Source: Cellulomonas fimi (lineage in GTDB: Bacteria > Actinomycetota > Actinomycetes > Actinomycetales > Cellulomonadaceae). Taken from it: 64,000 nt of DNA. The stretch spans positions 3,348,001 to 3,412,000 of the forward strand of contig NZ_CP110680.1 of NCBI RefSeq assembly GCF_028583725.1. The letters run 5' to 3'. The notes under the pieces were generated by a model. The model was not told the origin of the DNA and made no database searches. It was given only the letters and a program-made list of their open reading frames with translations. Below, one piece after another: positions 44,810 to 55,949 of the stretch (positions are counted from its first letter, which is position 1; each line of letters begins with the position of its first letter). The translations under genes and the position numbers were made by a program.

Positions 44810-45493
44810 TCAGTAGCCGGCGTCCGCCTCGAGCCCTGCGAGCACCGCGGCGGTCCCCGACAGACCGAGGCGCGTCGCGCCCGCGTCGACCATCGCGACC
44901 GCGTCGGCGGCCGTCCGGATGCCGCCCGACGCCTTGACGCCGAGGCGCCCGCCGACGGTCTGCGCCATGAGCTCGACGGCGTGCACGGTCGCGCCACCCG
45001 CCGGGTGGAAGCCCGTCGACGTCTTCACGAAGTCGGCGCCGGCCCGCTCGGCCGCCTGGCAGACGGCGACGATCTGGTCGTCGGACAGCGCTGCGGACTC
45101 GATGATCACCTTGAGCACCACGTCGCCGGGCGTCGCGGCACGGACCGCCGCGATGTCGGCCTCGACGGCGTCGTACCGTCCCTCGCGCGCCGCGCCGACG
45201 TCGATGACCATGTCGACCTCGTCGGCGCCGTCCCGCACGGAGCGGGCGGCCTCGGCGGCCTTGACGTCGCTGTGGTGCTTGCCCGAGGGGAACCCGCACA
45301 CCGTCGCGACGTGCAGCCCCGGAGCCGCGGACGTGTCGACCGGCAGGAACGACGGCGAGATGCAGATCGAGTAGACCCCGAGCCGGGCGGCCTCCTCGAC
45401 CAGTGCCTGCACGTCGGCGACGGTCGCCTCGGGCTTGAGGAGCGTGTGGTCGACGAGCCGGGCCAGCCCGGCGGCGTCGTGCGTCGTGGTCAT
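44810..45493 (-). CDS. deoC: Deoxyribose-phosphate aldolase
   Basis: Cleaves 2-deoxyribose 5-phosphate to glyceraldehyde 3-phosphate and acetaldehyde. 227 residues, normal. ATG at 45493 overlaps the adenosine deaminase stop as [15 protein letters not shown] is the N-terminal signature; [24 protein letters not shown] with one catalytic Lys, and [18 protein letters not shown] with the Schiff-base Lys; [10 protein letters not shown] near the end. Last gene of the minus-strand nucleoside group, which explains how deoxynucleoside sugar enters central metabolism. The acetaldehyde could also feed AdhE. Confidence 0.96.
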   Translation of the reverse strand: MTTTHDAAGLARLVDHTLLKPEATVADVQALVEEAARLGVYSICISPSFLPVDTSAAPGLHVATVCGFPSGKHHSDVKAAEAARSVRDGADEVDMVIDVGAAREGRYDAVEADIAAVRAATPGDVVLKVIIESAALSDDQIVAVCQAAERAGADFVKTSTGFHPAGGATVHAVELMAQTVGGRLGVKASGGIRTAADAVAMVDAGATRLGLSGTAAVLAGLEADAGY

Positions 45494-46620
45494 GCGCGGT
45501 GCCTTCCTCCCCGGGCGGCCGCGTAGGCCGGCCGGATCACGGTGTCGATGAGTGCGTCGCGGTCGTCGTGGTGGACGAACGCGTAGGCGGCCGCGGTGAC
45601 GGCCACGTCCTGGAGGTCGTCGAGCGTCCAGCCCGCCTCCTGCACGAGCAGCGTGAGCTCGCGGGACAGCGTGGTGCCGGACTGCAGACGGTTGTCGGTG
45701 TTGACGGTGACCTTGAACCCGAGGCGCTTGAGACGGGTCACCGGGTGCTCGGCCACGCTCGCGGCGATGCCGGTCTGGAGGTTCGACGACGGGCAGAGCT
45801 CGAGCGGCACGCGGCGGTCACGCACCCACTGCGCGAGCGGTCCCAGCCGGTCGCCGAGGTCGTCCGTCGCGATGTCCTCCACGAGGCGCGCACCGTGCCC
45901 GAGACGGCACGCCTGCGCGACGTGCAGCGCCTGCGCCACCGACTCCAGGCCGGACCCCTCGCCCGCGTGCACGGTCGCGGGCACGTGCGCGTCGGCGAGC
46001 GCGCGGAACGCCGACGCGTGCCGCGACGGCGGGAAGCCTTCCTCGGGGCCGGCGATGTCGAACCCGACGACGCCGTCGTCGCGCCGCGCGATCGCGAGCG
46101 CCGCGATCTCGTCGGCCCGGTCCGCCTGCCGCATGGCCGACAGGAGGGTGCCGACGCGGATCGACCGGCCCTGCGCGGCGGCCTCCGCGACCCCTTCGGC
46201 GAAGCCCTGCTGGACGGCGTCGACGACCTGCTCGAGGCTCAGCCCCGCTCGCTGGTGCTGCTCGGGCGCGTACCGCGACTCCGCGTACACGACGCCGTCG
46301 GCCGCCAGGTCGAGCGCGGCCTCGCGCGCGACGCGCCGCAGCCCGTCGACGGTCTGCATGACGGCGACGGTGTGCTCGAACGTCTCGAGGTAGCGCTCGA
46401 GGCTGCCCGAGTCGGCCGACTCGACGAACCAGCGGCCGAGCTCCTCGGGGTCGGTCGTGGGCAGCGTGTGCCCGGCCTCGGCCGCGAGCTCGACGATCGT
46501 CGCGGGCCGCAGCCCGCCGTCGAGGTGGTCGTGCAGCAGGACCTTCGGGAGGCCGGGGACGAGCGCGACGAGCGACGCCGCCGCGTCGTCGTCGGCGGGG
46601 GACGCGTCGGGGGACGTCAT
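45490..46620 (-). CDS. add: Adenosine deaminase
   Basis: Deaminates adenosine and deoxyadenosine to (deoxy)inosine, a substrate of the phosphorylase encoded nearby. 376 residues, zinc TIM barrel. ATG at 46620 is 7 bases after TACGGT on the minus strand (complement 46627-46632), so it has its own leaderless promoter. Zinc ligands in [14 protein letters not shown] (His-x-His), HAGEGSG (His with catalytic Glu), the His in RLGHGARL, and a late NTDNRLQSG carrying the Asp pair in place of TDDP-type sequence. Coupled to deoC by overlap. Confidence 0.95.
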   Translation of the reverse strand: MTSPDASPADDDAAASLVALVPGLPKVLLHDHLDGGLRPATIVELAAEAGHTLPTTDPEELGRWFVESADSGSLERYLETFEHTVAVMQTVDGLRRVAREAALDLAADGVVYAESRYAPEQHQRAGLSLEQVVDAVQQGFAEGVAEAAAQGRSIRVGTLLSAMRQADRADEIAALAIARRDDGVVGFDIAGPEEGFPPSRHASAFRALADAHVPATVHAGEGSGLESVAQALHVAQACRLGHGARLVEDIATDDLGDRLGPLAQWVRDRRVPLELCPSSNLQTGIAASVAEHPVTRLKRLGFKVTVNTDNRLQSGTTLSRELTLLVQEAGWTLDDLQDVAVTAAAYAFVHHDDRDALIDTVIRPAYAAARGGRHRA

Positions 46621-46684
46621 GACGTCACCGTACCGGGGACGCCGTGACGTGCCAGGTCGCGCGGTCGGCGCCTGCGACAGCCGC

Positions 46685-46912
46685 TCACTCGGGGGCGTCC
46701 GGCTCGTCGTCGGCGGGCACCTCGGTGTCCTGCTCGACGACGTCGGCCTCGTCGGCGCGGCCGTCGCGGTCGGCGCGCGGGAACCCCGGGCGGTACTCCT
46801 CGGGGTCGGGCGTCTCGTCGACGGGGTCGTCGGTCAGCCGGGTCGGCGTCTCCGGAGCCACGGGTTCCAGGCCCGCGTCACGCCAGGTGTCGTCGCCGGG
46901 GACGGTGCTCAT
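46685..46912 (-). CDS. Small acidic hypothetical protein
   Basis: Protein of 75 residues, very acidic, without Cys. ATG at 46912 with GGGAGGA 5 bases upstream gives a better start than one 33 bases earlier. Contains Pro/Asp/Glu-rich text such as [27 protein letters not shown] and ends in DDEPDAPE; almost certainly disordered. It lies between deoA and add on the same strand. Reminiscent of small acidic DUF5709-like proteins of actinobacteria, but the match is weak. Function unknown. Confidence 0.7.
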   Translation of the reverse strand: MSTVPGDDTWRDAGLEPVAPETPTRLTDDPVDETPDPEEYRPGFPRADRDGRADEADVVEQDTEVPADDEPDAPE

Positions 46913-46996
46913 CGGTCCTCCCTCACGCTCGGCGGTCGTCTCCATCGTGCTCTGGTGGTGCCCCCGCCGCCACGCGGTCGGCGGAGGCCACCCCGG

Positions 46997-48292
46997 TCAG
47001 GCGGTGACGCGGTCCAGGACGAGCGGGCGCGCGTCGACGCGCGTGCCGGCCGGGGCGACGACGAGCCCGCCGTCGAGCGCCTCGCGCGCGCGGCCGAACC
47101 GTTCGGGGGTGTCGGTGTGCAGCGTGAGCAGCGGCTGCCCGGCGCGCACCTCGTCGCCGGGGCGCACGTGCAGCTCGACGCCCGCGCCCGCCTGGACCGG
47201 GTCCTCCTTGCGCGCCCGGCCCGCACCGAGCCGCCATGCGGCGATCCCGACGGCGTACGCGTCGACGGTCGTGACGACGCCGTCGGTCTCCGCGACGACC
47301 TGCTCGGTCTCGCGCGCGACGGGGAGCGGCGCGTCGGCGTCGCCGCCCTGCGCCTGGATCATGCGGCGCCAGACGTCCATCGCCCGCCCGTCGGCGAGGG
47401 CTGCGGCGGGGTCGGCGTCGGGGCGTCCCGCGGCGTCGAGCATCTCGCGCGCGAGCGCGACCGTGAGCTCGACGACGTCGGCCGGACCGCCGCCCGCGAG
47501 GACCTCGAGCGACTCGCGGACCTCGAGCGCGTTGCCCGCGGTGAGGCCGAGCGGGGTCGACATGTCGGTGAGCAGCGCGACCGTCGTGACGCCCGCGTCC
47601 GTGCCGAGCTCGACCATGGTCTGCGCGAGCTCGCGCGCGCGGGCCTCGTCCTTCATGAACGCGCCCGACCCGACCTTGACGTCGAGGACCAGCGAGCCGG
47701 TGCCCTCGGCGATCTTCTTGCTCATGATCGACGACGCGATGAGCGGGATCGCCTCGACCGTACCCGTGACGTCGCGCAGCGCGTACAGCTTGCGGTCGGC
47801 GGGCGCGAGGCCCGAACCCGCCTGGCAGATGACCGCGCCGACGTCCTCGAGCTGCCGCATCGTCTCCTCGTTCGACAGCGCCGCGCGCCAGCCCGGGATC
47901 GACTCGAGCTTGTCGAGCGTGCCGCCCGTGTGGCCGAGGCCGCGCCCCGACAGCTGCGGCACCGCGACGTCGAACACCGCGACCAGCGGGGCGAGCGGCA
48001 GCGTGATCTTGTCGCCCACGCCGCCCGTCGAGTGCTTGTCCGACGTGGGCCGCGACAGCGACGAGAAGTCGAGCCGCTCGCCGCTCGCGATCATCGCCGC
48101 GGTCCAGCGCGCGATCTCCGCACGGTCCATGCCGTTGAGCAGGATCGCCATCGCGAGCGACGACATCTGCTCGTCCGCGACGACGCCGCGCGTGTACGCG
48201 TCGACGACCCAGTCGATCTGCGCGTCGGTCAGCCGGCGCCCGTCGCGCTTGGCGACGATGACGTCGACGGCGTCGAACGCCTCGGTGCTCAT
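46997..48292 (-). CDS. deoA: Thymidine (pyrimidine-nucleoside) phosphorylase
   Basis: Converts thymidine, deoxyuridine or uridine to base plus sugar 1-phosphate. 431 residues. ATG at 48292 with GGGAGAGG upstream. Signature phosphate loop SDKHSTGGVGDKITLPLAPL and the family pattern SGRGLGHTGGTLDKLESIPGW; ASSIMSKKIAEG binds the base; C-terminal alpha/beta domain complete. 31 bp after cdd in the same operon, so cytidine deaminated by Cdd is passed on as uridine. Confidence 0.96.
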   Translation of the reverse strand: MSTEAFDAVDVIVAKRDGRRLTDAQIDWVVDAYTRGVVADEQMSSLAMAILLNGMDRAEIARWTAAMIASGERLDFSSLSRPTSDKHSTGGVGDKITLPLAPLVAVFDVAVPQLSGRGLGHTGGTLDKLESIPGWRAALSNEETMRQLEDVGAVICQAGSGLAPADRKLYALRDVTGTVEAIPLIASSIMSKKIAEGTGSLVLDVKVGSGAFMKDEARARELAQTMVELGTDAGVTTVALLTDMSTPLGLTAGNALEVRESLEVLAGGGPADVVELTVALAREMLDAAGRPDADPAAALADGRAMDVWRRMIQAQGGDADAPLPVARETEQVVAETDGVVTTVDAYAVGIAAWRLGAGRARKEDPVQAGAGVELHVRPGDEVRAGQPLLTLHTDTPERFGRAREALDGGLVVAPAGTRVDARPLVLDRVTA

Positions 48293-48323
48293 GAGTCGAC
48301 CTCTCCCGTGTCTCCGTCGCGGG

Positions 48324-48734
48324 TCACGCCCGCGCCTCCAGGTCGTCCGGACCGAACGCGTCCGGCAGCACCTCGGTCATCGGCTTGATGCCGGACACCG
48401 TCTCGACGAGCAGACGGGCGCCGCCGTGCTCCCACAGCAGCTGCCGGCAGCGCCCGCACGGCATGAGCACGTTGCCGTGCCCGTCGACGCACGTGAACGC
48501 GACGAGCCGTCCACCGCCGGAGACGTGCAGGCCGGACACGAGCGCGCACTCGGCGCACAGCGTCAGGCCGTACGACGCGTTCTCGACGTTGCACCCGACG
48601 ACGACGCGGCCGTCGTCGACGAGCGCCGCGACACCGACCGGGAACTTCGAGTAGGGCACGTAGGCCCGGTGCATCGCCTCCGTCGCGGCGGCGCGCAGCG
48701 CGTCCCAGTCGATCTCGGGCGCGGGGGTGCTCAT
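48324..48734 (-). CDS. cdd: Cytidine deaminase
   Basis: Zinc enzyme of 136 residues that deaminates cytidine and deoxycytidine. ATG at 48734 (GGAG 8 bases upstream); an in-frame ATG at 48746 is an alternative. The zinc site is standard for the tetrameric class: VENASYGLTLCAECALVSGL with Cys-Ala-Glu, and PCGRCRQLL with the other two Cys. SKFPVGVAAL is the substrate entry region. 32 bp after the permease gene, linking uptake and catabolism. Confidence 0.96.
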   Translation of the reverse strand: MSTPAPEIDWDALRAAATEAMHRAYVPYSKFPVGVAALVDDGRVVVGCNVENASYGLTLCAECALVSGLHVSGGGRLVAFTCVDGHGNVLMPCGRCRQLLWEHGGARLLVETVSGIKPMTEVLPDAFGPDDLEARA

Positions 48735-48766
48735 GTGGTTCTCCATCCGGCGGGCAGGAGCCCGCC

Positions 48767-50065
48767 TCACTTCTTGTACGGGACGCCCTCCGCGGCCGGC
48801 GGCCGCACGCGGCCCACGAGCCCGGCGACCGCGAAGATCGTCGCCAGGTAGGGCAGCATCGCGAGGATGTCGCTCGGGATCGGCGACCCGAGGTTGTTGA
48901 GCACGCGGCGCAGGGCGTCCGCGAGGCCGAAGAACAGGGACGCGGCCAGCGCGCCGGTCGGGCTCCAGCGGCCCAGGATCATCGCGGCGAGGGCGATGTA
49001 CCCCTTGCCGGACGTGAGCTCCTTGGTGAACGCGAGGCCCGCCGACACGAGCGCCGCGCCGCCGAGGCCCGCGACCGCGGACCCGAGGATCGTCGAGCGC
49101 ACGCGCGTGAGGTTGACCTTGATGCCGACCGTGTCGGCGGCCTTCGGGTGCTCGCCGACGGCCCGCATCCGCAGACCCCAGCGCGAGCGGAAGACCAGCA
49201 CCTGGAGCAGCGCGACCGCGATGTACATGAGGTAGACGGTCAGCGGGTGGTTGAAGAGGACCGGGCCGATGATCGGGATGTCCGACAGCAGCGGGATCGG
49301 GATCGTCGGCATGCGCGGCGGCGAGTTGAGCGTCTGCGGGTTGGCGGTGAGGACCGTCGAGAACAGGTAGTTCGTCAGGCCGATGACGAGCACGTTGAGC
49401 ACGACGCCGACGATGATCTGGTCGACCCAGTACCGGACGGCGAACAGCGCGAGGCACGCACCGACGAGCGCACCCGCGATCGGCGCGGCGATGAGCCCCG
49501 CGTACGCGTTGCCCGTGACGGACGCGACGACGACCGCGAGGAACGCGCCCGCGAGCAGCTGCCCCTCGATCGCGATGTTGATGACGCCCGAGCGCTCGCA
49601 CAGCAGGCCGGCGAGCGCGCCGAACACGAGCGGCACGGACAGCCCGAGCGCGTTGGTCAGCAGGAGCGTGAGCGGGAGCGCGTTGTCGTTGCCCGCCATG
49701 ACCCACACGAGCAGCGCGAAGAAGATCAGCACGCCGATGCCGACCCACATCCACGCCGGCACCGCGCGGCGGGCGCGGGCCCGCAGCAGCGCCAGCACCG
49801 AGAGGACGAGCGCGCCGACGGAGAGCAGCGAGGCCGTGAGGCGCGACGGCACGACGATGTCGTCGAGCTTGATCGCGTCTCCGCCGGTCGCGATGCGGAA
49901 CGTCGTGTCCGCGTCCGCGCTCGTGAGGAGGCCGAACAGCACCAGGCTGAGGACCGACAGCACGATCGCGACGACGGGCCCGCGCCAGCGGACCTTGGCC
50001 TGCACGGTGTGCGCGGGCTCCGGCGCCAGCGACTCCGGCTTGTCGGGGGCGGTCATGATGCTCAC
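48767..50065 (-). CDS. Nucleoside-type ABC transporter permease (second)
   Basis: Membrane subunit of 432 residues of a BMP-dependent ABC importer (NupQ/RbsC-like fold). GTG at 50065 overlaps the first permease gene as GTGA. About ten helices; conserved FGALAGLLCERSGVINIAIEGQLLAGAF is the permease signature, later RSRWGLRMRAVGEHPKAADTVGIKV is the coupling loop to the ATPase. N-terminal extension of about 110 residues with two extra helices. Paired with the other permease it forms a heterodimeric pore. Confidence 0.93.
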   Translation of the reverse strand: MSIMTAPDKPESLAPEPAHTVQAKVRWRGPVVAIVLSVLSLVLFGLLTSADADTTFRIATGGDAIKLDDIVVPSRLTASLLSVGALVLSVLALLRARARRAVPAWMWVGIGVLIFFALLVWVMAGNDNALPLTLLLTNALGLSVPLVFGALAGLLCERSGVINIAIEGQLLAGAFLAVVVASVTGNAYAGLIAAPIAGALVGACLALFAVRYWVDQIIVGVVLNVLVIGLTNYLFSTVLTANPQTLNSPPRMPTIPIPLLSDIPIIGPVLFNHPLTVYLMYIAVALLQVLVFRSRWGLRMRAVGEHPKAADTVGIKVNLTRVRSTILGSAVAGLGGAALVSAGLAFTKELTSGKGYIALAAMILGRWSPTGALAASLFFGLADALRRVLNNLGSPIPSDILAMLPYLATIFAVAGLVGRVRPPAAEGVPYKK

Positions 50066-51299
50066 GCCGCGGCCTTCTTCCTGTCGTAGCCGAAGAGCGT
50101 GGCGGCCCAGTGGATGACCGACAGCTCGCGGACCAGCGGCGGCGCCGCGATGAGGAGGACGATGACGGCCTGGATGACGAGCACCAGGTCGATCGGGGTG
50201 CCGGCCGCGGTCTGCATGAGCGGCGAGCCGGCGCGCAGCGCGCCGAACAGCAGCGCGGCGAGCACCGTGCCGAGCGGGCGCGACCGGCCGAGCAGCGCGA
50301 CGGTGATCGCGTCGAAGCCGATCGACCCGGCGGACCCGGCCTGGAACGTCTTGTCGGTGCCGAGGATCTGCATCGCGCCGCCGAGGCCCGCGAGGCCACC
50401 GGCGACGAGCATGACGAGCACGAAGACCCGCTGCACCTTGATGCCGGCGGTGCGGGCCGCGTCCTGGTTGGCGCCGACGGCGCGGAACCGGAAGCCGATC
50501 GTCGACCGCTCCATGAGCCACCACACGCCGACGGCCGCGAGCAGCGCGAGCAGGAACCCGGCGTGCAGCCGGAACTGCGGGCCGAGCAGCAGCGGCATCA
50601 CCGCGTTCTCGCCGACGGGGGCCGTGATGGGCCGCGTCGAGCCGGGCTGGCGCAGGATGGACGTCGTCAGCAGGTAGGAGACGAGGTACAGCGCGATCGA
50701 GTTGAGCATGATCGTGACGATGACCTCGCTGGCCCCGGTCCGGGCCTTGAGGAAGCCCGCGATCCCGGCCCAGATGCCACCCGCGACGATCGCCCCGAGG
50801 CACGCCACGACGACGTGCACGACGACCGGCAGGTCGAGCGAGAACCCGAGGTACGCGGCGGCGGCCGCCCCGACGAGCACCTGCCCCTGGGCACCGATGT
50901 TGAACAGGCCCGACCGGAAGCCGATGCCCAGACCGAGACCCGCGAGGATCAGCGGCACCGACGAGACCATCGTCTCCGTGATGGGCCGGATCTGGCGGGC
51001 GCCCGTCGCCTGGTAGTCGAAGATCGCGCCGCGGAACAGCGCGGAGTAGGTGCTGTAGATCGCGTCCCACGCGGCCGCGAAGAAGTCCTGCGGCCGGGCG
51101 AACACGTAGCCGAGCGCCTCCTGCGACGCCGCGTCGGCCGCGACGACGAGCACGGCGGCGACGCCGAGCGCGATGAGGATCGCGACGACCACGGTCGTCG
51201 TGGTCGAGTCGAGCACCTGCTGGAGGTAGCTCGGACGCTGCTGCTCGGGCTTCTGCTCGGGCGCGGGCGCCGGTGCGGGCGCGTCCTGGACGGTGGCGC

Positions 51300-51303
<4 letters not shown>
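50062..51303 (-). CDS. Nucleoside-type ABC transporter permease (first)
   Basis: Membrane subunit of 413 residues (NupP-like). GTG at 51303 overlaps the ATPase stop as GTGA. Ala/Pro/Gln-rich start, then about 9-10 helices; LAGLGLGIGFRSGLFNIGAQGQVLVGAAAAAYLG is the permease signature and RSTIGFRFRAVGANQDAARTAGIKV the coupling loop. Translationally coupled on both sides. The C-terminal RKKAAA is polar. Confidence 0.93.
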
Positions 51304-53051
<1,748 letters not shown>

Positions 53052-53110
53052 CTCGTGCCCGCCTTTCCCCACGTCCTCGTGAGCCGACAGTAGAACCAGC
53101 GTGCCGTCGA

Positions 53111-53153
53111 CGCACCGATGGCCCGGGGCGCGTCGCCCCGGGCCATCGGTGCG
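53111..53153. terminator. Intercistronic 20-bp hairpin between bmp and ABC ATPase genes
   Basis: Perfect 20-bp arms 53111-53130 and 53134-53153 with a CGT loop, 16-58 bases after the stop of the binding-protein gene on the minus strand. Such stems in ABC operons often cause partial termination or protect the upstream message, giving excess binding protein. Confidence 0.75.
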
Positions 53154-53168
53154 CTCGTCAGGCCGCGG

Positions 53169-54281
53169 TCAGGAGACCGCGTTGGCCGACGGCGAGTCGA
53201 CGACGAGGTCGCCGTCGATGATCTGCTGGCGCAGCTCGTCGATCTTGGACGCGAGCTCGGCCGGGACCTTCGACTCCCAGTCGTGGAACGGCGCGATGTC
53301 GACGCCGCCGTTCTCGAGCGTGCCGACGTACGGGTCGGACGAGAACTCACCGTCGACGGACGACTTGATCGTCTCGAACACGGCCGTCTGGATCTGCTTC
53401 ATGACGGACGTGAGGATGAGGCCCTTGTACTGCTCGTTGGCCGGCTGCAGGTAGCCGTCCGAGTCGACCCAGATGACCGCGGTGCCCTCGGCCTGGCTGG
53501 CCGCGTTGAGCGCGCCGGAGCCGACGGGGCCGGCGACGGGCAGGATGACGTCCGCGCCGTCGTTGATGAACTGCTCGGTCGTGGTGCGCCCGGCCTCGGT
53601 GTCGGAGAAGTTGCCGATCATCGAGCCGTTCTGCGCGGCCTTGTCCCAGCCGACGACGGTCGTCGCGGTGCCGGTCTCCTCCGCGTAGGCGGCGGCGCCG
53701 TCGGCGAAGCCGTCCATGAAGATGGTGACCGACGGGAACGGCTGGCCGCCGAAGGTCGCGACCTTGTGGGTCTGCGAGACGCCCGCGGCGAGGTAGCCGG
53801 CGAGGTACGCGGCCTCCTGCGTGTTGAACAGCAGGGGCTTGGCGTTGTCGAGCGTCACCGGGTTGAAGTCCGCGTCGGAGAACGCGGAGTCGACGAGGGC
53901 GAACTCGATGTCGGGGTTCGCCTCGGCACCGGCCTGGATGGCGTCCTCGAGCGCGAAGCCGACGCCGATGATGAGGTTGCAGCCCTGCTGGACCATCGAG
54001 TCGACGTTGGTCGTGTACTGGCCCGGGTCGGTCGACTCGGCCGTCTTGGTCTCGATGCCGAGCTCGTCCTTGGCCTGCTCGAGGCCCTTGAAGCCGGACT
54101 CGTTGAACGAGGCGTCGTCGAAGCCGCCCTCGTCGGACACCATGCAGGCGGTGAAGTCGACGGTCGCCGACGTCTCGTCGCCGCCGGAGGTCTCGTTCGT
54201 GTCCTCGGGTGCGCTGCCACAGGCCGCGAGGGCGAGGGCGACGGCGCCGCCGAGCGCCGCCACACGGATGATCTTCTTCAC
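53169..54281 (-). CDS. BMP-family nucleoside-binding lipoprotein
   Basis: Substrate-binding protein of 370 residues for the ABC importer. ATG at 54281 gives MKKIIRVAALGG with lipobox LAAC, lipidated C21. Typical BMP/PnrA text: FTACMVSDEGGFDDASFNESGFKGLEQA, NVDSMVQQGCNLIIGVGFAL, AYLAGYLAAGVSQTHKVATFGGQPFPSV, and VIWVDSDGYLQP. PnrA and related proteins bind purine or pyrimidine nucleosides; the downstream cdd-deoA-add-deoC genes support that substrate. The first gene of the nucleoside operon; TACTGT (complement 54365-54370) would give a leader of about 77 bases. Confidence 0.94.
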   Translation of the reverse strand: MKKIIRVAALGGAVALALAACGSAPEDTNETSGGDETSATVDFTACMVSDEGGFDDASFNESGFKGLEQAKDELGIETKTAESTDPGQYTTNVDSMVQQGCNLIIGVGFALEDAIQAGAEANPDIEFALVDSAFSDADFNPVTLDNAKPLLFNTQEAAYLAGYLAAGVSQTHKVATFGGQPFPSVTIFMDGFADGAAAYAEETGTATTVVGWDKAAQNGSMIGNFSDTEAGRTTTEQFINDGADVILPVAGPVGSGALNAASQAEGTAVIWVDSDGYLQPANEQYKGLILTSVMKQIQTAVFETIKSSVDGEFSSDPYVGTLENGGVDIAPFHDWESKVPAELASKIDELRQQIIDGDLVVDSPSANAVS

Positions 54282-54364
54282 GCGATTCTCCTGGTCTCGT
54301 CAGCCGACTGCCGGACGGCAGGTGGCCGTCGCCGGGACGGTGTCTGCCGGCGTCGATGCTTCGG

Positions 54365-54426
54365 ACAGTAGTGAGCGTGGCGTGTCGCGCTTGTTACCAG
54401 GCGGTATCCGTCGAGGATCCGTTACC
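54365..54426 (-). promoter_or_regulatory. Promoter/operator candidate of the nucleoside uptake operon
   Basis: A -10 box TACTGT (complement at 54365-54370). Upstream of it, an imperfect palindrome GGTATCC-GTCGA-GGATCC (54403-54420) flanked by two direct GTTACC hexamers (54393-54398 and 54421-54426). A repressor answering to nucleosides or deoxyribose phosphate could bind here; no regulator gene is in the window. Confidence 0.45.
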
Positions 54427-54519
54427 TAGTTGGAATGTCCGCCCAGGTGACGGACGGGGCATCTCGCCAGGAGAGACGGGCGACCCGGACATCGGACGCC
54501 TGTCCGGCGACCTGCGGCG

Positions 54520-55776
54520 TCAGGCCCGTCCCGCGAGCAGCGCGGCCCTGGCCAGCAGCAGCGCACCGGCCTCGACCGCGCGCTCGTCGACGCGCAGGTC
54601 GCCCTGGTGGATGTCGTACGTCCGCCCGCCCGGGGTGCGCGTGCCGAGCCGCGCCATCGCGCCCGGCACCTTCGTCAGGTACCAGGCGAAGTCCTCACCG
54701 CCGAGCGACTGCTCGGTCAGGAGCACCGCGTCGGGGCCGAGGACGTCACGCGCGGCCGCCTCCAGCACCCCCGTCGAGCGCTCCTCGTTCTCGACCGGCG
54801 GGACACCGCGGTGGTGGCGCACCTCCGCCTCGAGCCCGAGCGGCGCGACGACCTGCTCGACCGCGTGGTGGAACACGTCCGACGCCTTCTCCCACGCGCG
54901 CACGTCGAGGCAGCGCAGCGTGCCGCGCACCGTCCCCGACGCGGGGATCGCGTTGTGGGCGGTGCCCGCGTGCACCTCGCCCCAGGTGAGGTTGACCCCC
55001 GAGCGCGGGTCGAGCCGGCGCCCCAGGATCGCCGGGACCTGCGTGATGACCTGACCGAGCGCGAACACGAGGTCGCCCGTGAGGTGCGGGCGCGACGTGT
55101 GCCCGCCCGCGCCGGTGAGGACCACGGTGACCTCGTCGCTCGCCGACGTGATCGGGCCGATGCGCGTGCCCACCTGGCCGACGTCGACCTTCGGGTCGCA
55201 GTGGATGCCGAAGATCTGCGCGACGCCGTCGAGGCCGCCCGCGTTGATCACGTCGATCGCGCCGCCCGGCTGGACCTCCTCAGCGGGCTGGAACACCAGC
55301 CGCACGCCGGTCGCGAGGTCGCCCGAGGCGGCGAGCTCCGCGAGCGCCAGGCCCGCGCCCAGCACGGCCGTCGTGTGCACGTCGTGGCCGCACGCGTGCG
55401 CGACGCCGCGGTTCCTCGACGCCCACGGCAGGCCGCACGCGTCCGCGACCGGCAGCCCGTCGAGATCGGCGCGCAGCGCGACCCGGCGCCGCCCCGACGC
55501 CGCGGGTGACGGGCCGATGTCGCACACGAGCCCCGAGCCGGGCAGGAGGTGCGGCGACAGCCCCGCGAGGCGCAGGCGCTCCACGACCACGCGCGTCGTG
55601 CGCTCCTCGGTGCGCCCGAGCTCCGGGTGCGCGTGCAGGTCGCGGCGGATCTCGACGAGCTCGTCCCGCAGGGTGTCGAGCAGGGCCGCGAGCCGCACCA
55701 CCTGCGGGTCGGCCGAGCGACCGGGCACGTCGAGCGCCGGGACGAGCGTGGGGGCGGAGGTGGACGTGTCGGGCAC
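54520..55776 (-). CDS. M20-family amidohydrolase (N-acyl-amino acid / hippurate hydrolase type)
   Basis: Zinc amidohydrolase of 418 residues. GTG at 55776 is 8 bases after TAAGGT on the minus strand (complement 55784-55789), leaderless. Begins with IRRDLHAHPELGRTEERTT, the M20D signature; metal site ALRADLDGLPVAD, HACGHDVHTTAVLG and FQPAEEVQPGGA with the catalytic Glu; GAGGHTSRPH in the dimerisation domain; GGEDFAWYL near the end. M. tuberculosis AmiA1/AmiB1 (Rv3305c/Rv3306c) lie in a comparable neighbourhood. Natural substrate unknown. Confidence 0.94.
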   Translation of the reverse strand: MPDTSTSAPTLVPALDVPGRSADPQVVRLAALLDTLRDELVEIRRDLHAHPELGRTEERTTRVVVERLRLAGLSPHLLPGSGLVCDIGPSPAASGRRRVALRADLDGLPVADACGLPWASRNRGVAHACGHDVHTTAVLGAGLALAELAASGDLATGVRLVFQPAEEVQPGGAIDVINAGGLDGVAQIFGIHCDPKVDVGQVGTRIGPITSASDEVTVVLTGAGGHTSRPHLTGDLVFALGQVITQVPAILGRRLDPRSGVNLTWGEVHAGTAHNAIPASGTVRGTLRCLDVRAWEKASDVFHHAVEQVVAPLGLEAEVRHHRGVPPVENEERSTGVLEAAARDVLGPDAVLLTEQSLGGEDFAWYLTKVPGAMARLGTRTPGGRTYDIHQGDLRVDERAVEAGALLLARAALLAGRA

Positions 55777-55949
55777 GCTCTCGACCTTAGCCCGCACGCC
55801 GCGCACCGGCCCCGGCGTCCACGGACCACCCCCGTGCCCGGCAGCGGCGGGTCCCCGCGCAGGTCAGCGCGGGGGGCTGGCAGGCGCCCGACGGCCGACG
55901 CGAGGTCGACCCGCACACGTCAGCGTCACCGGACGCGCGCCCCCGCTCG

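Noticed and set aside
46457..48388. 643-codon plus-strand open frame opposite deoA
   Set aside because: Antisense shadow of a fully recognisable thymidine phosphorylase.
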